Source: Boesenbergia rotunda
Lineage: Eukaryota > Streptophyta > Magnoliopsida > Zingiberales > Zingiberaceae
Reading direction: 5' to 3'
DNA: 64,000 bases
Assembly (NCBI GenBank): GCA_024364735.1
Contig: JAGFNQ010007656.1
Location: 173,343-237,342, forward strand
Part shown: positions 55,941 to 64,000 of the stretch, in pieces
Numbering within the stretch: position 1 is the stretch's first letter
Layout: each line of letters starts with the position of its first letter
Program-made: the position numbers and the translations under genes
The notes under the pieces: generated by a model
Databases searched by the model: none
Seen by the model: the letters and a program-made list of their open reading frames with translations, nothing else
Told to the model about the DNA's origin: nothing

Positions 55941-57680
55941 TCGATGACTACTCTAGATTTATCTGAGTTAAGTTTTTAAAAACCAAAGATGAAACATTTG
56001 AAATCCTTAACACTTTATGTAAAATACTTGAAAATGAAAAAGACACTAAAATTAAAAGGATAAGAAGTGACTGCGGGGGAGAATTTGAAAATCTAAGGTT
56101 TAATGATTTCTGTAAAATAAATGGATATATACATGAATTCTCTTACCCTAGAACCCCTCAACAAAATGGTATCGTTGAAAGAAAGAATAGGACCCTTCAA
56201 GAAGATGCTAAAACTATGCTCAACGAATATAACCAACCAAATCAATTTTTGGCAGAAGCAATAAATACAACCTGCTATATCCAAAATAGGATCCTAATAA
56301 ATAAAAGACATAATAAATACCCTATGAAACTTATTATCTCAAACTACTTAATCTATACTACTTAAAAGTTTTTGGGTATAAAGTGCATATCTTAAACACT
56401 AAGGACTACTTAGGTAAATTTCAATCAAAATCAATATCTGGAATCTTTGTAGGGTACTCAACCATAAGTAGGTCATATAGGGTCTATAAGAAACATACCC
56501 TTAAAATTGAAAAACCCACAAATGTAATATTTGATAAAGAAATGGTAACTAACTTAACTAATTCACCTAACTTAATCAATTCACCTAACTCAACCAATCA
56601 ACCAAACATAACCAACTCAAATCAAGACTTAGAAGATATAGAATCAATACTTGAATCTAGCCCAAACCAACCAGATGAACCAATTATTGAACTTGAACCA
56701 ATTGAACCATCATCTAGGACAAGGTTAAATCACTCGTCTGACCAATTTAGGTGACCCAACCTTGGGTGTTAGAACGAGATCATCTTATAGAAATCTAAGT
56801 TAGATTACTTTAATTTCTAAGATTGAACCTAAGTCAATAGATGAATCCTTACCTGACCCAGACTGGATTATGGCTATGCAGGAAGAGTTAACCCAATTTG
56901 AGAGAAACCAAGTTTGGGACTTAGTACCAAAATCAGAAGTTATGACCATAATAGACACTAAGTGGATTTTTAGGAATAAGTTAGATGATAAGGGATAAAT
57001 AGTAAGAAATAAAACCCGTTTAGTAGCTAAAGGGTTCCATCAAGTTGAGGGATTTGATTATGATGAAACATATGCACCTGTAGCTAGACTTAAATCAATT
57101 AGAATACTTTTAGCTTATGCAACCCATAAGGGATTCAAGTTATATCAAATGGATGTTAAGTCTGCCTTCCTAAATGAATTTATAAAGGAGAAAGTTTATG
57201 TAACTCAACTCCTAGGTTTTGAGGACTTAGAACATTCTAGCTATGTCTTTAGACTTTAAAAGGTCGTATATGGACTAAAACAAGCACCTAGAGCTTGGTA
57301 TGAAAGATTATCCACTTAGTTTCTAAGGGGTTTAACTAAGGCCAAATTGACCCAACCTTATTTGTTAAATCCTAGGAAAATAATATATTTATAACCCAAA
57401 TCTATATGGATGATATCATTTTTGGCTCGACTAACACAACTTTTCTAAACAAATTTATAAAAGTAATGGAAAGTGAATTTGAAATGAGTCTAGTAAGTGA
57501 GCTAACATTCTTCTTAGGACTTCAAATCAAACAAACTAAAGATGAAAATTATGTTCACTAATTTAAATATGCTAAAGAATTAATTAAGAATTTTGGAATG
57601 GATAATTCTAAAGAAATTATAGGTAGCTTACTGTACCTTACTGCTAGCAGACCTTATATCTTATTTGCAGTAGGAAAAAT
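55941..57680 (+). pseudogene. Element K: Sire integrase and reverse transcriptase (broken)
   Basis: Starts inside the integrase core at DDYSRF, then IRSDCGGEFENL, YPRTPQQNGIVERKNRTLQE and the DTKWIF...KTRLVAKGF..QVEGFDYDETYAPVARL region of copia RT. QMDVKSAFLNEFI and the catalytic YMDDIIFGSTN (near 57400-57430) follow, ending at IGSLLYLTASRP. Several stops and shifts occur. The sequence then jumps straight to an untranslated region, so RNase H was deleted near 57680. Family features (YxDD, GIVERKN) are clear. Confidence 0.9.
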
Positions 57681-59073
57681 TATTGTCCTTAACTATTTTG
57701 CAAAAACTCATGTTTTTTTTAAATTCATGTTTTTTTAGTTTTTACTCTATTTTTTGACTTAGTTGTCAAAAAACATACCCCTTGCAAAACTAGGGATTTC
57801 TTCGTTATGGACTTAGCCTAGACTTTACCCCTAGATAGTATGCTCCAATAGACTTCGAAGCTAGCATCTCACATGCACATCAAGATACCTTGATTGATAA
57901 CTTAGACTGGGTTGAGATACCTAGGCCTATGCCTTAACTCAAGATGCTTTAAGTCAGTGTATCAAAAATATTTGGGGCAATAAATACAATTGAACATCAA
58001 TCAAGTTAAGTAATCAAGCTTAAAAAATCTAACTTGATAAGACTACTTAATTTGACTAACTCAAGTGAATGCTACTATTTTATAACAGTTAGTAAGTATC
58101 AAATTGGGTTAAACAGGGGCCTGAGAATTTATATTTTTTATTTATATTTTTTATGTTATTTGTATTGTTTTTCAATTTAATGTTTTTCAAAATTGTTACT
58201 TGTTTACTTTTGAATGCTTAAACTCAAATCATGCTTGGACTCAAATGGGTGAAATAACTTGGTTCAACTTTTTCCCCCCTGTTATTTATTATTTATCAAT
58301 CTAACTTAAGATAGTTACTTAAAACTTCTTACTTGATTTTTTGAAAATAGTTTTTGGAATTACTTACTTATCATTTTTTTCTGTTAACTTAAAAGTGTTT
58401 TGTATTTTTTTTTCAGGTTCTGATACCTATGTTTTAAAATTTTCTTTTTCTTTCTCCTTAACCAATTTTTTTTTTTGATATATGGCAAAGGAGGAGAGTA
58501 AGGAAAGTTAAAAAGTTAAATTTCAAAGCTAAACTTTATTTTTTCTAAGTAGGGAAAAGTTAAAAAGTTAATTTTCAAAGCTAAACTTTACTTTCCAAGT
58601 TTTTTTTAATGTCTACATAATACTCTATTTTTTTTTAAGAAAACTCTATTTTTCAAAAGGGAGAGAAAGGAAATTTTAATTATACTTAACTTTTTTTACT
58701 TAAAATTTTTCAACGCTTATACTTAAAATTTTTTCAATGTTTACACTTAAAATTTTTCAAAGTTATCGAAAAATCTTTCAAAGTGAGAAATGCACATTTT
58801 CAAAAGCTTCAGGGTGAGAGTTTTATATCAAGGGAGAGCTTCATGTATTTTTAATTTTGCAAGTTTTTTTTTGAACTTTAATTCAAAATCTAACTTATCA
58901 AGGGGGAGAATTTCAAGTTTACCTTTTCAATATTTTTAACCTTGAAATAATACTTTGAATAATGAATCTTGAAAAATATTTTACTAAGTTTCATCAAATA
59001 CTTTTACTTGCTTAAGCTGCTTGTTTTAACTTATCTTTTGAATTGGGTTGTCATAAATAAAAAATGGGGAGAT
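57681..59073 (+). other. 3' untranslated region and polypurine tract of K
   Basis: Parallel to 50280-51483 of C ('aaaactaggg.tttcttcg.tatggacttag', 'gttgagat.c.taggcctatgcctt'). A/T-rich, non-coding, ending AAAAAATGGGGAGAT before the LTR at 59074. Confidence 0.8.
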
Positions 59074-59580
59074 TGTTGGTGTCAAAAGTACTAGATCGAA
59101 CATGGTTTTGATAATGACAATGAGTTCAAAGTTAAGTATGTTTTGTGATCTAACATGTTTTACTAAGTTTGTAGGAAAGTCCTAGTTTACCTAGGCACGA
59201 AGTCTTGACCTGCAGAGTTGAGCACAAAGTCTTGATCGAGGATAGGGCATGAAGTCCTGGTCGAGGACTGGGCACGAAGTCTTGACTGAGGGTTGGGCAC
59301 CGAAGACTTGACCAAGGGTCGGGCAGAAGTCTTAGCTGAGCGAAGACAACGAGCAGAAGTAGGGACGGGTTGAGGTATAGAAGTCTTGAGATTTGGAAGC
59401 TTCGGAGGCCGTCTAAAAGTCCAACTAGAGGTGCCAGTTGGTAAAAGGTAACTTCTCTAGAGTAAAGTAGGTGAGGATGCATTCCCCAAAAGAGGGAATA
59501 GTAGGCGTCAGTCTGACCTAGGATTTCATTTTGAAATCCAATGTCAGGATTGGACAGCTCTGGTTGTCAAACATTCATTC

Positions 59581-59626
<46 letters not shown>

Positions 59627-59820
59627 GACTAACCCTGTGTTGCAGCTGAAGAGATCTAGATTAGTAGCATCTAGGGCATTCGAGAGGTCTCGGGCGCCCA
59701 AGAGATCTCAGGCAAGGCTGAGTTGATGGCTGCTGATTGGATGCACCACGTCATCAACATAGGCACCCCAGAGTAATCTGGTGCCCAGGAAGGATAAAGT
59801 TTGCACTTGTATGGAACTCA
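59074..59820 (+). repeat. Truncated 3' LTR of K
   Basis: Starts TGTTGGTGTCAAAAG. A (TA)n run of about 40 bases is at 59583-59622, and a GGGCGCCC motif near 59690. The LTR loses similarity near 59820, before a TATA box or C run; the following text belongs to another polyprotein (L). The exact join is uncertain. Confidence 0.75.
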
Positions 59821-60973
59821 ATGATCCCACAGTTTCAACTAAAAATTCACCTAATCAGATCAACCTGATTAGACTAAAATATGTCTCTCAAAATACACCC
59901 TTAAGTCTAACATGTTTGTTAACCTAAATTGCGTGAGACAGAATAGGAAAGTGAATTCAATCAATCTATCCTTAAACCTCTATAAGATTGGATCCAAATT
60001 AGATTACTTTATGTATAGAAACATAAAGATTTGGAGTAGTGGATGTTGGATAGTGGGTGCTCCAGACATATAACTGGAGACAAATTGAAGTTCACCAAAA
60101 TTAAGTACAAGAACTTAGGGTTGGTTGCATTGGGTAACAAAGGAATACTTAAGGTAATTAGATCAGGTAACATCAAATTGAACTCAAAGTTTACTTTCAA
60201 AAAGGTGTTATTAGTTGACCAATTTGAGTTTAATTTACTTAGGATTAGTCAACTTCATAATATTGGTTATGTAGTTACATTTTCAAACCTAGACTGCCTG
60301 ATTAGGAACATTGAAAATCCAGAAATAACCCTGAAGGAAGTTAGAAAAAAAACATCTATACTATTAACTTACCTAGTTTCATACCTAAATGCCTTTTAAT
60401 CAAATTAGAGGAAACTAAGCTATGCCATAGAAGACTAGGACATACACAGACTAGTTTGTGTATACCCAAACTAAAGAATCTAGAAAACTCAATCTGTAAT
60501 TTATGTCAACTAAGAAAATAAACCAAGTCAACCCACAATCCTGTTCAATTAAATCTAACTGAATCAACACTTGAGCTCCTGCACCTAGACCTATTTGATT
60601 CTCATAGAGCTAAGTCACTATGTGAAAATCGATACTGCTTAGTAATAATTGACTATTATTCAAGATTTACTTGGGTAAATTTCTTGAAAACTAAAAATGA
60701 AACTTTCGAAACATTTAATACACTATGTAAACTAATTGAAAATGATGAAGATATTAAAATTAAAAGATTTAGAAATGACATAGGGGAGAATTTGAAAACT
60801 TAAAATTCAATGAATTTTGCCAAATAAGTGAATACCTTCATGAGTTTTCCTACACTAGAACCCCCTAACAAAATGGTATAGTTGAAAGAAAAAAAATGAC
60901 CCTTCAAAAAGTCGCTAGAACCATGCTTACTGAATATAATCTTTCTAACCAATTCTGGGTCGAAGCAATTAAG
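59821..60973 (+). pseudogene. Element L: Sire protease and integrase (broken)
   Basis: WMLDSGCSRHITGDKLKF near 60040 is the copia protease active-site region (DSGCSRH). After frameshifts, HRRLGHTQTS...NLCQL (60430-60510) is the integrase zinc-binding part. VIIDYYSRFTWVNFLKTKNETF and a degraded GIVERK region follow. The frame is cut at 60973 by the LTR of M. 59821-60020 is probably the upstream polyprotein but is unreadable. Stops are dense; this is an old copy. Confidence 0.82.
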
Positions 60974-61761
60974 TGGGATCGTTGTAATTGATAGAGGGGG
61001 GGGGGGGGTGAATATCGATGACTTGAATTTTTCGAAAACAGAGAGAATATGCAGTGGAAATTAAATCAATGCTAACACCATTTCTTTTTTACTTGGTTCG
61101 AGTCTGTAACGGCTTTTACTCCAAGGTCCACGGTCGTTGACCATTTTCGATGGGAAATTCTATATTTCAAAAATGGTATACAAGTGAAAGCTTTGAATAC
61201 AGAATTAAATAATAAAATACAATTATACTGACGATACTGAGGAAATGGCGAAGACTCTCGAGCAGCGTGTTGTCGATCATGATCGTAGTCGGTGTGGGAA
61301 ACTCGAGCATGGAAGAATGATAGAGCGTGTTTGAGTGCTTGAGTTGGAAAATAGTTGTATTGGAAGCAAAGGGGTGAACCCCCTTTTATAGTGCCTTCTT
61401 GGGTGTCTGATAAGGTCTGGGGCACCTGCCACGTCACCCGAAACTGGCGTGTGCTCATCCGCATACTTGCCCAAACCTTATCTCTGGTCTTGGGTGCCTG
61501 CTAGTGCTGAGGCACATGATGGCTCATAGGCGCCTGAGAAGCTGACGTGGAGAACCTGCCAACTCATCTTCTCCATCTGCTGGAAAACCCCTTCTGGGGC
61601 ACCTGACACCTCTCCGGTGCCTGGGTTCTCGGGCGTCTGAACCCTTTCAGGTTCCTGGGATAGCAACAACCGGTTCCTTTCAGTCTTGCAACCAGGGTTT
61701 GTCTAAGAGCAATATAATATGAAAAATATATGCATGACTAACAGCTGGAGCTGTCTTGGTT
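60974..61761 (-). repeat. Element M: part of a Sire LTR inserted in L
   Basis: On the plus strand starts TGGGATCGTTGTAATTGATAG followed by 13 G (60996-61008), the reverse complement of a Sire LTR end. A TATA-like TATAAAA on the minus strand is at 61384-61390, and the diverged GGCGCC-like motifs (gggtgtctg, aggcgcctgag, ggcacctg) lie at 61400-61660. Its closest relative is the 20493-21665 copy ('aacagctggagctgtcttggtt' in both). The right part is displaced by the sequence at 61762. Confidence 0.82.
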
Positions 61762-64000
61762 TTTTTTTAATTTTAAGAGGAATTTTATTCCAGAAAGAGA
61801 AATCTATATTAGAAGGGGGATCAGACCTAACCTTCTAATATAGAGGTACAACGACTTTGACTGATTTACAAGTATTGCAATAAAATATAAATGAGAACAC
61901 TGGCTGTCTATATAATCTATAAAAGTAATAGCCAACCCTTTATTAAATCAAGTCAAAAGATGAAATCGCTCTCCAGTCACCCTTTGCTTTCCTCTCTAGC
62001 AGATTTTCCTTCCCTTGAGAGTAACTCTTCACAGTAGATCTAATCTTTCGAAGCCCAATGTCTCTGAAGTTTTGCAATGAACAATAATCTTTAACTCCTT
62101 ATATGTATCAGGCTGAATGCTGAAATTTCCTCCATATTACAATAAAGTTGAGAAAAGTTGAACCTTGCTTATGGAGATCAAAGAAAATCAAAGATCCCGA
62201 TGTTCGCTTTTGGCAAGCGACCAGCCATAAACGGATTTGTAGTGCCTTTACCGTAGCCGTTACTACGGGCTAGACAGATCTATGGTGGATCTATTCACCC
62301 TTTCAGGCTTTTGGGTAAAACCTCAGTCATCAACGGATTTGAGTTGTCTTTACCGTAGCTGTTTATTACGGACTAGGTAGATCACATACGGTGGATCTAC
62401 GCACCCTCCCTATCTATTGCTTCCTCCTCTTCAGGCAGGAGATAGACGCCACCCTGGTCATGAAAAAACTATATCCAACCATCCATCATTTCCCTCCCAG
62501 TGCCAGCAAGCACACGTGCAACTCAAAGTATCACAAAATGCATCAGAAAATGACTCAGGTATTCTATACATCAGAGTGGACTTGGCTTGGCACGTCAAAT
62601 CAGATTGTATCAGAATATGTGCCATAATATGCATCAGTTCAGTATCAGGCCATGCCTCAGAATTTCTATGCCAAGCCATGCAATGTATCAGCTTATACTT
62701 GCCACAGCCTTTCAAAGTATCAGCGTATGCAACAACTCAATGTTGTGCATCAGAATACCAATCCGGGAAAAATGGCAGTCCAAGACCCAACATCACTGCC
62801 AAAGTGACAGATCCGTTTGGCACGTCAATGCCAAACTGACACTTGAAACTGTAATTCTGTTCAAACAGATTTCATCCCCATCCACAGTCCTGCTTGTAGT
62901 GCTAAGCAAACTTCAGTTGAGAAGATTAGCATACAACGGCAACCTCTAATCAGCTATCCAATCTCTGCTACCTGATTTCTGAAATTCTTGTGGCAAGCAG
63001 AAAATCCACTGCTATTGTGGCACATTTGGTACACTGTCTGATTTCTTCTGATTTCTGCCGAAAAACTTCTTCTGAATTCTGCTTGCTACTTCCAATTGGC
63101 GGTTTTCTGCCGGTGGCGTTCCATAGATCCTGCTTTCCCCCATAACTGTCCAGAATTCTCCAGCAGCCAACCGACAGCAGTCTCAGCCCAAGATATCCCC
63201 ACTGCAGCATCAGAATTTCAGATCCAGAAGACCGAAGCCAAATGAGTTCTAAAACAATTAACACTGAGGTTCGACAATTGGCACGTTTGGCACGCTGTTA
63301 AGTTGGCAGCACCCCTCAATCAAAACCTCAAATGAGTTAACAGGTGTTAACATCCAACCCATAGACAATACAGCAACAACCATTCTCGGACCTTAAGGGG
63401 TAAAACTCTCTGCAGAAAAACCTCACTGTGACTCCCGCTAGCATCCCTAAAGCACTGATAGACAAAAATTGCAATTGTCACAGCACGGTTATCCTCTGCA
63501 AATGAAACTTTTGTCATTCTCAGAAACAAGGCCAACCACTGTAAGTGAAATCGATCTGTATTCTGAAATTTTCTCAGCAACAGACAATCCCAAACAAATG
63601 AAAATCCAGCTAATCCAAACTTATCCATTCAGCACAGCGCAGATAGTAACAATCGACTTCTGATCTTCTGAAATCAGCTGACTTCAGAGTGGCAATTGGC
63701 ACAGCTCGTGTGGTACATTACATTGAACTGCAAAACCATCCTTTTGCACACTTGAGACACGTTGGTACATGACTTGTCACGCTAAAAGTCGGCCCCAGTC
63801 ACTAATCGTTTCTCGATTTCTGATATCTGCAGTATCAAGACGCAATAATATCCCTGAGCAGCTCCCATGTACCGTTAAGGCCATGTCTCCATTTTTATTT
63901 GTCAAGTGTAGTGGGAACAAATCCCTTATCTTCCAAATCTCCTCCACACGTCCACGACAATATCCATAAACATTCTGATCTTCTCCCTTTCTATTTCCAA
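61762..64000 (-). other. Unidentified insertion, possibly 3' end of a non-LTR retroelement
   Basis: It begins with a poly-T tract and, on the minus strand, ends in GGAATAAAATTCCTCTTAAAATT plus a poly-A tail, with the AATAAA signal. This suggests an RNA-derived insertion into the LTR of M. A tandem pair of about 75-bp segments ('aacggattt...ctttaccgtagc.gtt...acgg.ctag') lies at 62228-62300 and 62334-62410. I recognise no reverse transcriptase or other domain in the frames present (several of 60-140 codons). A transcribed gene copy is the alternative. Confidence 0.4.

Noticed and set aside
59583..59622. (TA)n run as a satellite or origin
   Set aside because: A simple microsatellite of about 40 bases within an LTR; no further structure.
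62391..62949. Overlapping plus-strand ORFs of 78-140 codons
   Set aside because: Several frames are open at once in the same stretch, with no domain; expected by chance in this stop-poor sequence.

Overview
The window is a stack of nested plant transposable elements; I found no convincing cellular gene. The lineages present (chromodomain Ty3/gypsy of Tekay/Del type, Tat-type Ty3/gypsy, Sire-type Ty1/copia, a CACTA transposon with a TNP2 transposase, a tRNA-derived SINE) place it in a flowering-plant nuclear genome with large, repeat-rich heterochromatin. A monocot is my guess from the overall look, not something the sequence proves.

Layout, left to right. 1-17561: Ty3/gypsy element B (+ strand), its 5' LTR outside the window, with the almost complete Ty3/gypsy element A (500-11132, - strand) inserted in its gag. 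A has two near-identical 2.9 kb LTRs, a primer-binding site, a polypurine tract and 5-bp target duplications GTCAG. 17562-19934: right-hand part of a Sire LTR (F) into which B landed, full of hairpin-forming tandem repeats. 19935 to about 31292: a decayed CACTA transposon H (- strand) broken by four copia insertions: F, a solo LTR (20493-21665), a gag-only Sire element G (23581-29263) and another solo LTR (29875-30796). About 31293-32535: an unexplained GC-rich patch, AT-rich filler and two SINEs fused head to head. 32536-36815: LTR and gag of a Tat-type element J, its LTR split by a copia solo LTR (32605-34788). 36816-42213: 3' half of a Sire element E (- strand), carrying an extra ORF between pol remnants and 3' LTR with its own promoter-like block. 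42214-49576: Ty3/gypsy element D (+), same family as B, with a truncated 5' LTR. 49577-55940: 3' end of Sire element C (+), its LTR holding a MITE and a solo LTR related to A. 55941-60973: decayed Sire polyproteins K and L. 60974-61761: part of another Sire LTR (M, - strand). 61762-64000: unidentified sequence starting with a poly-T tract, possibly the 3' end of a non-LTR element on the - strand.

How the parts relate: A, B and D are chromoviruses primed by initiator tRNA-Met. Most of the rest are Sire copia copies at different stages (full, gag-only, solo LTR). The order of insertion can be read from the nesting: CACTA and old Sire copies first, then F, G and the solo LTRs, then B, and A last. 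The most notable signals are short palindromes arrayed in LTRs. AGTCGACTG occurs both in the Ty3/gypsy LTRs of B and D and in the copia LTRs of G and the 29875 solo LTR. GGCGCC fills the same place upstream of the TATA box in other Sire LTRs and also upstream of the extra ORF of E. A GATCGGTC/GACCGATC hairpin fills LTR F.

All boundaries were read by eye. LTR ends with target duplications are firm to the base; other boundaries are approximate.
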